DNA of 37,658 nt from positions 1-37,658 of IMG/VR virus record IMGVR_UViG_3300024985_000004, one strand, 5' to 3'. Position 1 is the stretch's first letter, and every line of letters begins with the position of its first letter. The translations under genes and the position numbers were made by a program. The notes under the pieces were generated by a model, which was not told where the DNA came from, did not search any database, and saw nothing but the letters and a program-made list of their open reading frames with translations. Of this stretch, positions 15,632 to 23,798 are shown in pieces. The stretch comes from a virus.

Positions 15632-16528
15632 TTATGCAATGTATGGAGTGACTAACAACTCAACACGTTTGTAATTCGTGTTGCTCTCACCATTGGCCAG
15701 CTGCTCTTTTAATAGCAACGCCTCAGCTGCGACCCGGTTACTCGGTCCACAAACCAACAAGTTAGGAATAGTGCCCAATTTGATGCCGCCATCGCCGGTT
15801 TGGGACAACATGCTGTTATAAAGCAGGTCAAAATTAGCGGCAGTCAGGGCGATTTTGCTACCGTAGCAACACTGCCAAAAACCATACGCTGCATTGCCGC
15901 GCCATCTGCCGCCAAAACTAAATACGTCGTTTTCAAATACGCCTGTGGCATTTGCTGTGTTCTGCGACTCCAGTTTTGCTGCTAGGCGTTCTTGTAAGAT
16001 CAATGCCGGGGCATTAGGAGCAAATAGATACCACTCGGCAAGCGCACCCGCTTGCACGTTTGACTTGGCAACTGCAACACCAGTGCCGTCAGCATTGGGA
16101 TAAACCGGGTGATCGGTGTCGAAGAAAAATTGGTCGTCATAGCAGTTGGTTGACCAGCCCGCTGTTAATGCAGCAAAGATCAGCTCATCCTGCAATCGAG
16201 TCGCGGCCTCGCCATGGCCGTTGGCGACCATCGCGTAATGCCCAAAATCGTCGTCTTCAATTTCAGTACGTTGCACATCAATGGTGGCCTCGTATTTGTC
16301 ATTGATAACGGTATAGGCTTTTTCCGCGACCGCTTTATGCAGCCTAGCGCCGACCCATTTTCTAAACGATGGCCATTGGCTCAGCCAGGCATACGTATTA
16401 GATTTGCTGGTGCTCTTCATCAGCTTCGCAATCGCTTTCCAATTACTGGGCGTATTGACCAGGCCTTTATCAAAATTGGTTTGCAGCGATGTTTTTAAAG
16501 CATCGATCTGCGCTTGTGTTAATGCCAT
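15632..16528 (-). CDS. Major capsid protein (Mu gp34 / T)
   Basis: This 298-residue protein is the Mu-type major head subunit. The opening MALTQAQIDALKTSLQTNFDKGL, the SNTYAWLSQWPSFRKWVGAR block and the QFFFDTDHPVYPNADGT region are diagnostic. It follows the protease/scaffold gene with a 31-bp gap, as in Mu, and precedes the gp35-like gene. Length is as expected. Confidence 0.95.
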   Translation of the reverse strand: MALTQAQIDALKTSLQTNFDKGLVNTPSNWKAIAKLMKSTSKSNTYAWLSQWPSFRKWVGARLHKAVAEKAYTVINDKYEATIDVQRTEIEDDDFGHYAMVANGHGEAATRLQDELIFAALTAGWSTNCYDDQFFFDTDHPVYPNADGTGVAVAKSNVQAGALAEWYLFAPNAPALILQERLAAKLESQNTANATGVFENDVFSFGGRWRGNAAYGFWQCCYGSKIALTAANFDLLYNSMLSQTGDGGIKLGTIPNLLVCGPSNRVAAEALLLKEQLANGESNTNYKRVELLVTPYIA

Positions 16529-16559
16529 GTGCTGCTCCTAATGGGTAATTAATGGGTAG

Positions 16560-17024
16560 TTAAGGGTAGTTAGCGTTTTTTTTCTGGGTCGCTAAAAACT
16601 CTTCTGCCGTTACGCCCAGTTTGGTGGCGATGTCGGCTTGCTCTTTTGATAGCGCCGCGGTGTTAGTTGTATGCTCATCCCCCGCTTGTTTGTTTAACAA
16701 CGCCAGCGGGTTAACACTGCCTAGGTACTCGGTTAAATCCGCCAGGCTGCGTTTTTCCGCCCAGTCTTTAAGCGCAGGCGGCAAGCGGCCGTCAGTTAAA
16801 GCGGCTTTTACCAGGTCGGCCTTTTGAGTCTGCTCAACTGCTAACGCCGCCTGTGCTTTTTCAGCATCAAATGCATCGACCCTGCTTTTAAGCGTGTCGC
16901 GCTCAGTGGTTAATGCAGCCACCTGAGTGGATAGGCTGTCGCGCTCAATCGTCAGCGCGGCGACTTTGTTAGTTAAGCCATCGCGCTCGACGGTGAGCGC
17001 GGCTAGTTGGGCTGTATCTGGCAT
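16560..17024 (-). CDS. Scaffold protein from an internal in-frame start (Mu gene Z-like)
   Basis: An ATG at 17024 inside gene I (MPDTAQLAALTVERD) is preceded by CGGAG with a six-base spacer, as strong as any RBS in the operon. It would release the 154-residue coiled-coil scaffold alone. Mu makes scaffold gpZ in exactly this way from the 3' part of I, so this second product is very likely. Confidence 0.8.
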   Translation of the reverse strand: MPDTAQLAALTVERDGLTNKVAALTIERDSLSTQVAALTTERDTLKSRVDAFDAEKAQAALAVEQTQKADLVKAALTDGRLPPALKDWAEKRSLADLTEYLGSVNPLALLNKQAGDEHTTNTAALSKEQADIATKLGVTAEEFLATQKKNANYP

Positions 17025-17570
17025 GTCAATCTCCGGGTTGGTAAGTGTGGGCAGGGAAAATCGTTTTGAAAGCGCGGCGATGTCTTGCTCGCCCAGGCTG
17101 TTTAGGCCATCTAAAGCGGGCGTATTAGTGAGGGCGACGGAGATAATCTCCAGCACCTCGCCAGTGCGTTCGTAGTAGTAAAAAACAGCACTGATGTAGC
17201 GATATTCTTTAGCAGCAATGTAGGCTTTGGCTTTGGTGGTCCAGTCGACGCCGGTTGCATATAAACCTAAACCATCCCGCCATTCCAAATCATGAAACCA
17301 GCCCGCCGCAATCACCGGCTGGCCATTCCACTCGGCGCGAAGGCTTTGGTGCTCATAGTCGATCAAGGTGTCGTTTTGCACATCGGCCATGCGGGCAATA
17401 ACTGCCGCCGCAATGGTGGCGTCTAATTGCCAGGCGTCGGCATCTTCCGGACGACCATCAGTTGCGCGAAATGGGCCAACCGGCAACAGATGTGCTTCGG
17501 TAGGCACGCCGTTACCAGCGGTAATTTCAAACGCTAAGGCGGCAAGTTTGAGAGCGCGGGGTGTGGACAT
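16560..17570 (-). CDS. Prohead protease with C-terminal scaffold (Mu gene I)
   Basis: This 336-residue protein corresponds to Mu gpI, the head maturation protease. The N-terminal half is the protease (IDYEHQS around the likely catalytic His, and IISVALTNTPALDG around the likely catalytic Ser). The C-terminal half is a Gln/Glu/Arg-rich coiled coil with about four repeats of a VAALT.ERD.L pattern, the scaffold. The start at 17570 has GAGG six bases upstream. It opens the leftward late operon, downstream of the palindrome at 17631-17642. It sits on the opposite arm from gene G, unlike Mu. Confidence 0.93.
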   Translation of the reverse strand: MSTPRALKLAALAFEITAGNGVPTEAHLLPVGPFRATDGRPEDADAWQLDATIAAAVIARMADVQNDTLIDYEHQSLRAEWNGQPVIAAGWFHDLEWRDGLGLYATGVDWTTKAKAYIAAKEYRYISAVFYYYERTGEVLEIISVALTNTPALDGLNSLGEQDIAALSKRFSLPTLTNPEIDMPDTAQLAALTVERDGLTNKVAALTIERDSLSTQVAALTTERDTLKSRVDAFDAEKAQAALAVEQTQKADLVKAALTDGRLPPALKDWAEKRSLADLTEYLGSVNPLALLNKQAGDEHTTNTAALSKEQADIATKLGVTAEEFLATQKKNANYP

Positions 17571-17630
17571 ATCAGCCTCAATAAATTTGTTGAGGTGATT
17601 GTCCGGGGATTGGGGCAAAACAATAATGCT

Positions 17631-17642
17631 GGAAACGTTTCC
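17631..17642. promoter_or_regulatory. Late-operon palindrome, copy A (upstream of gene I)
   Basis: The perfect 12-bp palindrome GGAAACGTTTCC is centred about 66 bp upstream of the gene I start codon. The same palindrome with the same flanks (GCTGGAAACGTTTCC, then a GGCTGAT a few bases on) stands between the lysis and head operons at 29637-29648. It is a candidate binding site for the Mor/C-like activator. Confidence 0.6.
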
Positions 17643-17810
17643 GGCGGGCTGATATGGCGATTGAAGCAGAGGCGATTTAAGGCGTTTTTTGGCTTAGCTA
17701 TACAAAGGCTTAATTAAAAATCTTCAAACGCGTGTGCGCTTTTTTAAATGGCTTGCTGGCGGTGTTGCGGGGCGTTTTGTTGGTGGGTTGGTATTGTTGG
17801 TTAATCTATT

Positions 17811-17844
17811 CCGCGTGGGCAGGTAAAGCGCTGCCCACCCTACG
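17811..17844. repeat. GTGGGCA/TGCCCAC host-type palindrome
   Basis: Arms GTGGGCA and TGCCCAC (17815-17838) surround a short loop and are followed by CCTACG, matching the palindromes at 26304, 27185, 27774 and 31419. It lies directly downstream of the Cys-rich ORF. The 168 bp between this repeat and copy A at 17642 holds no convincing gene; it is AT-rich and may carry part of the late promoter region. Confidence 0.8.
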
Positions 17845-17845
17845 A

Positions 17846-18043
17846 CTACGGATCTACTTCAAAATCACAACTTAGCGGATGGTTTGAGCAAAATTTGAAT
17901 AGTGTCGTGGTTACCTGAACCAGGTTATAGCCGCAAATTGGGCAGGTCTCGTTTAACGTCTTATGTACACATAATCCGTTACCACAGTTTAAAACGTTGC
18001 AGGTATAGCGTTTTTTAATTAATTGCTGTCTGTTGTCGGTCAT
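17846..18043 (-). CDS. Small Cys-rich zinc-binding protein, unknown function
   Basis: This 65-residue protein has seven cysteines: C15, C20, C25, the CPIC pair C34/C37, C52 and C59. That pattern suggests one or two zinc ribbons. The start has AGGA upstream. It lies beyond the early-operon terminator at 18054-18084 and before gene I, so it may be expressed from its own or a readthrough transcript. It resembles Com only in being a small zinc protein; the spacing differs. Function is unknown. Confidence 0.6.
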   Translation of the reverse strand: MTDNRQQLIKKRYTCNVLNCGNGLCVHKTLNETCPICGYNLVQVTTTLFKFCSNHPLSCDFEVDP

Positions 18044-18053
18044 TGCTTTGTCC

Positions 18054-18115
18054 TAAAAATAAAAAAGCCCCGTCTCGTGGGGCTAGTCGGTCATGCGCTG
18101 GTGAGGATGCACCAG
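18054..18115 (-). terminator. Rho-independent terminator of the early/middle operon
   Basis: On the minus strand, AGCCCC and GGGGCT arms (18066-18084) with a seven-base loop are followed by a T-rich tract (TTTTTTATTTTT). A second perfect six-base hairpin, CTGGTG/CACCAG, lies just upstream at 18098-18115. Together they form a structured 3' end after the gene at 18170-18355. Confidence 0.88.
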
Positions 18116-18169
18116 GGTGACTGCGGGTGTTTTTCGTCTCAACTCACCGCCCGCTGGAGCCGTCCAGGG

Positions 18170-18355
18170 TTATGACTGGATTTGTTCGTTGCTCCAGAGC
18201 AGCTCCATTTTTTGCGTGGTGCGGCGCAACTCAATTAGTACCGCGCGGCGCAAATAGGGCTTGGCTTGGGTAGAGGTAGCGCGCCATAGGTCCAGCAGGT
18301 CGGCGAGTTGCTCAATGGTTTGTTCAATTTCGTGTACGTGTGTTTGTGTTGTCAT
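18170..18355 (-). CDS. Small helical protein, unknown
   Basis: This predicted 61-residue helical protein (VHEIEQTIEQLADLLDLWRA) is rich in Leu, Glu and Arg. It is the last gene before the early terminator and its start overlaps the Mor/C gene by four bases, so it is co-translated with the activator. No family was recognised. A role as a partner or antagonist of the activator is possible but unsupported. Confidence 0.65.
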   Translation of the reverse strand: MTTQTHVHEIEQTIEQLADLLDLWRATSTQAKPYLRRAVLIELRRTTQKMELLWSNEQIQS

Positions 18356-18762
18356 TGTGGCTCTCCAAATAAATCGGCCTGTTGCCAGTTAACGCCCTCA
18401 CTGCGGATGTTGGTGATTTGGCGGCTGGATAGTTTGTAAATGCGGGCCTGCTGGGCGATGCTCTCCCGGTGAGAGTTATTGATAATGCAGGCGTTGCGGG
18501 CTTTGGCTAGCAGCTTGTCGGCTTTGGGGCACCACAGGCGGTTATTGCTGTCCAGGTGGGGCTGTAATACTTGTCTAAGCCGATTAAGCTCATCTACATC
18601 TAGCCCCAGTGCTTTGGGCTTATGCAGTGGGATGTGGATATTGATCCCGCCGTGATCCTGCAGCCACTCAGCCGCACGGGCATAGCCCAGCGCTTTTACT
18701 ATCGCCCGCAATACGGGCGGCAGTGTTGCTAATAACTCAGGGTCTACGTCGGGAAAGTTCAT
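18352..18762 (-). CDS. mor: Mor/C-family late transcription activator
   Basis: This 136-residue protein matches the Mor transcription activator family in length and architecture. It has an N-terminal dimerisation part (about 1-75, with GGINIHIP, typical of Mor) and a C-terminal helix-turn-helix (about 95-125, RESIAQQARIYKLSSRQITNI). Mor and C of Mu activate middle and late promoters as dimers on imperfect palindromes. Only one such gene is present, so it may do both jobs. It is at the end of the early operon, right after GemA as in Mu. The palindromes at 17631 and 29637 are candidate targets. Confidence 0.9.
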   Translation of the reverse strand: MNFPDVDPELLATLPPVLRAIVKALGYARAAEWLQDHGGINIHIPLHKPKALGLDVDELNRLRQVLQPHLDSNNRLWCPKADKLLAKARNACIINNSHRESIAQQARIYKLSSRQITNIRSEGVNWQQADLFGEPQ

Positions 18763-19221
18763 TTATCTAGCCATCCATGCTTTAAGTGCTTCAATAATTG
18801 CCTGGCGTTCTGCATCGGTCAGGCTGTCCAGGTCGGGTACGTTGTGGGCGGTTTGCCGGGCACAAAAGGCCAGCAAGGCTTGACGACTGGCGTTATCAAT
18901 CTTGCCCGCTTGCCCCAATCGCCCCCACAACTTGACCAACAGCGCTATTTGCGGCGATACCGCTTTAGGCTTGGCCGTTGGGTTGCTATCCCGGTAAAAC
19001 GCTTTGTGCCGTGGCCAGCCGCGTTGCACGTAGTCATCCAGTACCGCGCCCAGTTGCGCCAGGTTGAGGCTGCTGGCAGTAATGCGGCCTGCGACCTCAA
19101 TCGCGCCATGCCGGGACAATAATTGGCGATGGATGTCATCATCCCAGCCGGACAGGTTTTTCTCTGCCCAGCCTTTGGCGATGCCTACCAGTTGCCGGTA
19201 ATGACGGATTAGGTCGGCCAT
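18763..19221 (-). CDS. gemA: GemA-like regulatory protein (DUF1018, Mu gp16)
   Basis: This 152-residue protein belongs to DUF1018 (Mu GemA/gp16), which modulates host gene expression and supercoiling during Mu growth. The block LIRHYRQLVGIAKGWAEKNL near the start and the C-terminal PDLDSLTDAERQAIIEALKAW are typical. The start at 19221 has AAGG upstream. It precedes the Mor/C gene as in Mu. Confidence 0.87.
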   Translation of the reverse strand: MADLIRHYRQLVGIAKGWAEKNLSGWDDDIHRQLLSRHGAIEVAGRITASSLNLAQLGAVLDDYVQRGWPRHKAFYRDSNPTAKPKAVSPQIALLVKLWGRLGQAGKIDNASRQALLAFCARQTAHNVPDLDSLTDAERQAIIEALKAWMAR

Positions 19222-19225
19222 GGCG

Positions 19226-19912
19226 TTAACCTTCTGCAGCCGCAGTTGGCTGGGCAAAATCAAACTCAAAATCAGCTGGAAATTCAGCGGCTGATATCGA
19301 TAATGGGATGTTGGTTTTTACCCCTGCTGTACTTGTGTAAAACGCTTCGATAAACCAGCACGAGCGACTGGGTTTGTAAGATTTTAGGATGATGTCCACA
19401 CCGTCTTTAAACTCAGCGCTGTTAAATTCGTCCGCCATTTTTTGCAGCTCAATTACACGGCTGGCCCGCAGGTTGCCTTTAGCATCTTTTTTTAGCAGCC
19501 GAAAAATGGTGTTGACCAGCTTTGCGGAGTCAGCATCTTTAGCCAACGACTTAATAAACGCGTTGACTTTTTGCACGCCGGAATGGCAGGTGTCGTCCCA
19601 GCTGTCGTTAACACGGTAGCCGATGGTGATGCTGTATTCGGCATTGCTAAATGTATGCGTTTGCTGCTGGTCTTTGATGTCAAATGCGCTGGCTTTTAAG
19701 GTCAGCACATCACGAAACAAATTAAAAATATGCGCTTTAACATCGGTCAAGTCGTCGCTGGTTTTGCGTAGTAGCACCACGGCTTCAGGCACTACTTCAG
19801 AGACTATTTTTTTATATGCCGCGCGGTTTTTTGCCTTCGTGTTAGCTTTATTAGCCAACAGATCGTGCAACTGTTGCTCAGTTAGATCTTCAGGGTTAAT
19901 TGCAGTTGTCAT
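19226..19912 (-). CDS. DUF3164 family early protein
   Basis: This 228-residue protein fits DUF3164, common in Mu-like early operons (a homologue lies in Mu itself). The conserved region includes FSNAEYSITIGYRVNDSWDDTCHSGVQKV and FNSAEFKDGVDIILKSYKPSRSCWFIEA. Biochemical function is unknown. The start at 19912 has GGAG upstream. It lies between the zinc-motif protein and GemA. Confidence 0.87.
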   Translation of the reverse strand: MTTAINPEDLTEQQLHDLLANKANTKAKNRAAYKKIVSEVVPEAVVLLRKTSDDLTDVKAHIFNLFRDVLTLKASAFDIKDQQQTHTFSNAEYSITIGYRVNDSWDDTCHSGVQKVNAFIKSLAKDADSAKLVNTIFRLLKKDAKGNLRASRVIELQKMADEFNSAEFKDGVDIILKSYKPSRSCWFIEAFYTSTAGVKTNIPLSISAAEFPADFEFDFAQPTAAAEG

Positions 19913-19917
19913 TGTTA

Positions 19918-20481
19918 TTACTCCGTTGTTGGTTGATGGTGTTTTTTTAATGCCCCTTTCCAATCAGGTGGGGGTTTGCTTGGGGTTTTCTCTGCTGCTT
20001 TTTGCTGCAGCTCGGCAACGGCTACCAGCCCGCCACCGACATTGCTTTTGTTGCGTTTTTGCTCAATGGCGTCTTGCTCCAACTTGGCGGCCGATTGCTC
20101 ACCGCGCCCGGCGATCATGCTCAGTAGATAGCCGTTGCTTTTAAGCGGCAGCACTAACGTTGCTGGGCGGTTAACGACCAGCTTCATCATTTCCGCTTCC
20201 CACATGGTCAAGGGAGCCGCGTAGGTAATACCGTTGCGTTTGACCTGGGCGGCTTTCATCATCGGCACCAATTCAGCGGTTAACACCACCCGGCGACTCC
20301 AGCGCAGCTCTTGTTTAAGTGGTTTAAACAACTCCAAATATCGTAGCAACGCACCGATGACAGAGTTGGGTAGGCTGTTAAGCAGGGCCGTCCATTCGTT
20401 GCCCGCCAACATCTCCATGCCCTGGATGATGTCGATATCCTTGTTGCAATACGGACAGGGGATGGTGCAGGCATTGGTCAT
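19918..20481 (-). CDS. Early protein with N-terminal zinc motif, unknown
   Basis: This 187-residue protein starts MTNACTIPCPYCNKDID, with C5, C9 and C12 suggesting a zinc ribbon. The middle resembles a winged-helix or RNA-polymerase-associated early protein (a VVLTAELVPMMKAAQVKRNGITYAAPLTMWEAEMMKLV block), and the tail is Lys/Pro-rich and basic. The start at 20481 overlaps the previous stop as ATGA. No specific family is assigned. The position in the early operon suggests a DNA or transcription role. Confidence 0.7.
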   Translation of the reverse strand: MTNACTIPCPYCNKDIDIIQGMEMLAGNEWTALLNSLPNSVIGALLRYLELFKPLKQELRWSRRVVLTAELVPMMKAAQVKRNGITYAAPLTMWEAEMMKLVVNRPATLVLPLKSNGYLLSMIAGRGEQSAAKLEQDAIEQKRNKSNVGGGLVAVAELQQKAAEKTPSKPPPDWKGALKKHHQPTTE

Positions 20482-20705
20482 AACGTGCAGACCGCTAAGG
20501 CTTCCGGCGCTGTACCCTCTAGCCAACAGTAAATGACAATAGCCAGGGTAATCGACAGCGTCACCAGCCCGATGTGGGCAATCCGCAAGCGCCACCTTGT
20601 CCAGTGCAGCTCCCACATCTGCTTGTTGATAAAGTTGTGATTAGCATCCAGGCTCTTGCGGAGCTGGTCGATCGTGTAAGCAGCGGGTTTTTTATGGGTA
20701 AACAT
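20478..20705 (-). CDS. Small single-pass membrane protein
   Basis: This 75-residue protein has a positively charged N-terminal part and one clear transmembrane helix (IAHIGLVTLSITLAIVIYCWL, about 43-63). It overlaps the next gene by four bases. No family was recognised. In an early phage operon it could act in superinfection exclusion or as a membrane anchor, but nothing in the sequence decides this. Confidence 0.6.
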   Translation of the reverse strand: MFTHKKPAAYTIDQLRKSLDANHNFINKQMWELHWTRWRLRIAHIGLVTLSITLAIVIYCWLEGTAPEALAVCTL

Positions 20706-20714
20706 AAGGTCCTC

Positions 20715-20924
20715 CTAGTGGTGTAGTGTCGAGTGCTCAATAGTCGCGGCCGCGCGGCTTAATTCTTCGAGCCGATCGAGGATGTGCTTGGCTATTTCCG
20801 TGCCGATGGTAGTAGCGACTGTGGTGGTATTGCCCGACAGCATTTGCTCGGGGGTATGGACGGCATGGGCCTTAACTAAAATGCCCTTATCGTTGTCTTC
20901 TAATGTGATGGTAAAAATACTCAT
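20715..20924 (-). CDS. Small early protein, unknown
   Basis: This 69-residue protein begins MSIFTITLEDNDKGILVKAHAV and continues with an amphipathic helix of Ala, Glu and Leu. It overlaps the DUF551-like gene by four bases and has an acceptable RBS. A resemblance to small phage proteins annotated as hypothetical is all that can be said. Confidence 0.6.
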   Translation of the reverse strand: MSIFTITLEDNDKGILVKAHAVHTPEQMLSGNTTTVATTIGTEIAKHILDRLEELSRAAATIEHSTLHH

Positions 20925-21139
20925 GCCGCTTCCTCCGTAGGGCCTGCGGGCAAATCCGCCCAGTGCGTAACTATTTGTAGACCGAGATGATTGTCATACA
21001 GAGAGCACCATTCGCCATCCTCGTAATGTCCGAGCCATATAGGCTCGCTGAGGATGGGCGCATAGATCAACACGAGGATGCATTCATCAGGCAGTTGCTC
21101 GTCTATTGGGTACCAAGTTATTGTTTCTTTTGTGCTCAT
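20921..21139 (-). CDS. DUF551-like small protein
   Basis: This 72-residue protein has the DUF551 pattern: W.P..E.LPDE..VL near the N terminus, then WLGHYEDGEWC and a VTHWADLPAGP ending. Such proteins are frequent accessory genes in phages and their function is unknown. It lies just downstream of transposition ATPase B. Confidence 0.8.
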   Translation of the reverse strand: MSTKETITWYPIDEQLPDECILVLIYAPILSEPIWLGHYEDGEWCSLYDNHLGLQIVTHWADLPAGPTEEAA

Positions 21140-21147
21140 GTGCCCCC

Positions 21148-22095
21148 CTAGGCCTTAGCCAGTGCTTGTAAACTCATGCCCTTAACGGCGACAAAATCGA
21201 CCATCTCCACGCTTAACGCCCGGCCCTGCCTAAGCTGTTTAACCGCTGAAATCAATCCCTCAACCAGCATCCGCGCCGAGCCTTTGCTGTAGGCATACAG
21301 GCGGGCGATGACATCGTCCGGCACCTCTTCAGTGCCAAAGGCGGTTTGCACCAGGGCGGCGGCATCCTCGATGGTGATAATTGTTACTGTGGCAGGCCAA
21401 AACAGCGTGCGGCTGCGGATCTGGTCAAACTGGCCCTGGGCGGGTTTGATGATGCCGGACAGCGTTTCAGTGCCGCACAGCGTTACGCCGATATTGGCAA
21501 TGTCACGCACCCGCCGGATGGTATCCAGCACATGTGGGGTAAGCGTTTCCGCCTCATCAACAATCAATAGGCTGTCGGTATTGGCCAGGCTGTTAATAAT
21601 CATCCGGAACTTATCATCAATTGATCCTTTGCTATCGGCACCGGTTACCAAGCGCGCCAGTTGCTTAATCAGCGCCTGCATGGTCATGGTGGGCGTAGCT
21701 TCAATTAAGTACGTGTTGGGCGTGTTGCGCTGGTAATGGCGTGCTGCAAAGGTTTTGCCGGTACCTACGTAGGCTGACAAAATCGAAAAGTTACGATTGC
21801 GCCGGGCCATCTGGAAAGCAGTAGTCGCCAATCTAAACACGCTGGTTTCAACGGCTGTTACCGCGTCGGTCTCGGCCTCTTCAGCGTGTTGCATGGCGCT
21901 GACTACGCTAACCAATAGCTTGCCGGGCGAGGTAGCGTAACTGCCCTTGATGATTTGGTTCAGGCTGCTGGCCGATACGCGGGACAGCCGGGCCAGTGCG
22001 GCCTGGGTATAGCTGTGCTCAGCCAGCCAGGTTTTAATCTGTTCAATCAGCGCGATGTCGTCGCTGCTGTAATGCTCTGGGTAGTTGGTAGACAT
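21148..22095 (-). CDS. Transposition target-capture ATPase (Mu B-like)
   Basis: This 315-residue AAA ATPase is MuB-like. It binds target DNA, delivers it to the transposase and gives target immunity. An N-terminal helix-turn-helix (about 14-56, QAALARLSRVSASSLNQIIKGSY) is followed by Walker A YVGTGKT (109-115), Walker B LLIVDEAE (176-183) and a C-terminal helical domain. Length matches MuB (312). It lies nine bases after transposase A, as in Mu. Confidence 0.95.
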   Translation of the reverse strand: MSTNYPEHYSSDDIALIEQIKTWLAEHSYTQAALARLSRVSASSLNQIIKGSYATSPGKLLVSVVSAMQHAEEAETDAVTAVETSVFRLATTAFQMARRNRNFSILSAYVGTGKTFAARHYQRNTPNTYLIEATPTMTMQALIKQLARLVTGADSKGSIDDKFRMIINSLANTDSLLIVDEAETLTPHVLDTIRRVRDIANIGVTLCGTETLSGIIKPAQGQFDQIRSRTLFWPATVTIITIEDAAALVQTAFGTEEVPDDVIARLYAYSKGSARMLVEGLISAVKQLRQGRALSVEMVDFVAVKGMSLQALAKA

Positions 22096-22104
22096 GGTTT
22101 ATCC

Positions 22105-23781
22105 TCAGTTGTTTAAAAAATCATCCAGGCTAAAATCAGCGCTGGGTGTTGGGTTAGGTAATTCAGGTGTTACGGGTTGCATCAGTGATTGCGCGTTATC
22201 GACGACTGAGTCGACATCGATCACCAGCCCGGCGCGGGCATTGAGTTCGTCCATTTTCTTTTGGATGCGTTTTTGTTGTCCCACTACCCGCTCCTCGCGC
22301 TTTTCTTCCAGACGGTTAGGCGCAATCACATCAATGGCGTTAACCAGTACGGCATCACAGATCCAACGGCCGTCATCAGTGCGGATGATGGCGACGTGGT
22401 CATCCATAAGGTCATACTCCAGCACCACTTTTTGTTTATTGTAGGCATGCAGGTCAGGATGCTTATAAACACGCTTGCCCTGGGTAATGCTGGCCCGTTG
22501 TACCGTCAGTACCACCGATTGGCGCTTCATCTCGATCTCGCTGCTGACTGGCGGCAGTGGTGCCAGCTCTGCCCATAAAGAGGCTTTGCTGACATGCTTG
22601 TTTTCCGGATGCGGTCGGTTAGCGTAGCGGGCAATCCAGGCATTAAATGCATCGGTAAACTCTGCCAAAGTCGGCGGGATCAACTTGCCGCTCTTAACGT
22701 CCTTTGCCGTTTGGGCGCGGGCCTCATCAGACATGTCGTCACCGCAGTAAAACGCAGGCCGCCATACCTTCAAAAAGTCGCGCTTAACCTCAACAAAAAA
22801 CCGCTCTATCCAGCCTTTGCCGTGTGGGTTGCCCGGTATGGCGTGGATAACCGTGATGTTATGGCGGGCATAAAATCCGGTCATTTCATCGCTCATCAGT
22901 TTGTTTTTATGGCCTGAGCCGTTATCCACGTATAAAAACAGCGGTACATGGTTCCAGCGGGCGAAGGCTTCTGCCCACATGTTTTGCACGGCAACGGTGC
23001 CTTCGTGCTCATCTGCCCGCCAGCCCACCGGCACCCGGCTGCGTAAATCGATAGAGCAGGTCAGCTCAGGCCGCCAAGGCCAATGGCCGTCGCGTGGGTT
23101 GGCCAGCAAGATGTCAGCGCAATAACCGTCAGCGACATAGACATCGCCAGGTAAGGCGTTATCCGTACACCTGCGTATGTATTGCTTTTCGGTCAGCCGG
23201 TACAGGTTTTTACCTATCCGCGCCGGGCTGTTGCGGCCCAGCATGGCCGGTACGCTGCTTAAGTAGCCGCGCACTTGCTCATAGGTGCAGGCATGCTTAT
23301 CAACCTCGGTTAACAGCCGATGCACCACCGACATTTCCGGCTTACTGGGCGCGTTGTAATACTCCAATGCTGGGCCCCACCAAGCGGGTGTCTCTTTCAG
23401 CACTTTGCCCTTGTGTTCATCTAACAGTTCAACTTTACCGCCGCCCAATTTGACTACCCGGCGCCACTCGAATAGTGCAGAGCGATTTGGGTAGTCGCGG
23501 TTTGATTTGGCCGCTGTTTTTAACGCCGCTTGCAAATGGGTATTTAACGCGCCTATCTCTGCTTTATTAAGCAAGGTAGCGATGGCTTTGTTAGTGCTAA
23601 ACCCTTCGTTTTCCATGGCAATAATGGCGTCGCAAATATCCATTCGCGCCACGGCAATGGCGCGCTGTTTGTGGCTGGCCTCATTCCATGGGTTGCGCTG
23701 ACGTAGCGCAATCACCTGAGCAGTTGGCCTGACGGCAACGCTTGTTTTATCCACGCGCTGTAATAATGTGTTGGCTCTCAT
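22105..23781 (-). CDS. DDE transposase (Mu A-like)
   Basis: This 558-residue transposase cuts and joins the phage ends. Catalytic residues by motif are D218 (VYVADGY), D286 (LYVDNGSGH) and E326 (GKGWIERFFVE). An N-terminal DNA-binding part precedes them and a C-terminal Mu-A2-type beta barrel with a basic, helical tail follows. It is shorter than MuA (663) and closer to BcepMu-type enzymes. It is followed by B. The repeats at 34-114 and 37524-37537 are its candidate binding sites. Confidence 0.96.
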   Translation of the reverse strand: MRANTLLQRVDKTSVAVRPTAQVIALRQRNPWNEASHKQRAIAVARMDICDAIIAMENEGFSTNKAIATLLNKAEIGALNTHLQAALKTAAKSNRDYPNRSALFEWRRVVKLGGGKVELLDEHKGKVLKETPAWWGPALEYYNAPSKPEMSVVHRLLTEVDKHACTYEQVRGYLSSVPAMLGRNSPARIGKNLYRLTEKQYIRRCTDNALPGDVYVADGYCADILLANPRDGHWPWRPELTCSIDLRSRVPVGWRADEHEGTVAVQNMWAEAFARWNHVPLFLYVDNGSGHKNKLMSDEMTGFYARHNITVIHAIPGNPHGKGWIERFFVEVKRDFLKVWRPAFYCGDDMSDEARAQTAKDVKSGKLIPPTLAEFTDAFNAWIARYANRPHPENKHVSKASLWAELAPLPPVSSEIEMKRQSVVLTVQRASITQGKRVYKHPDLHAYNKQKVVLEYDLMDDHVAIIRTDDGRWICDAVLVNAIDVIAPNRLEEKREERVVGQQKRIQKKMDELNARAGLVIDVDSVVDNAQSLMQPVTPELPNPTPSADFSLDDFLNN

Positions 23782-23798
23782 GACTCATCCTTAACCTG

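Noticed and set aside
17598-17613. TGTCCGGGGATTGGGG upstream of gene I as a displaced phage end
   Set aside because: It shares only short pieces with the terminal repeat (CCGG and GATTGGGG); too weak to support a breakpoint at this exact place.
17720-17760. Short GCG/CGC stem followed by six T residues as a plus-strand terminator
   Set aside because: The stem is only about three base pairs, and no plus-strand gene ends nearby.
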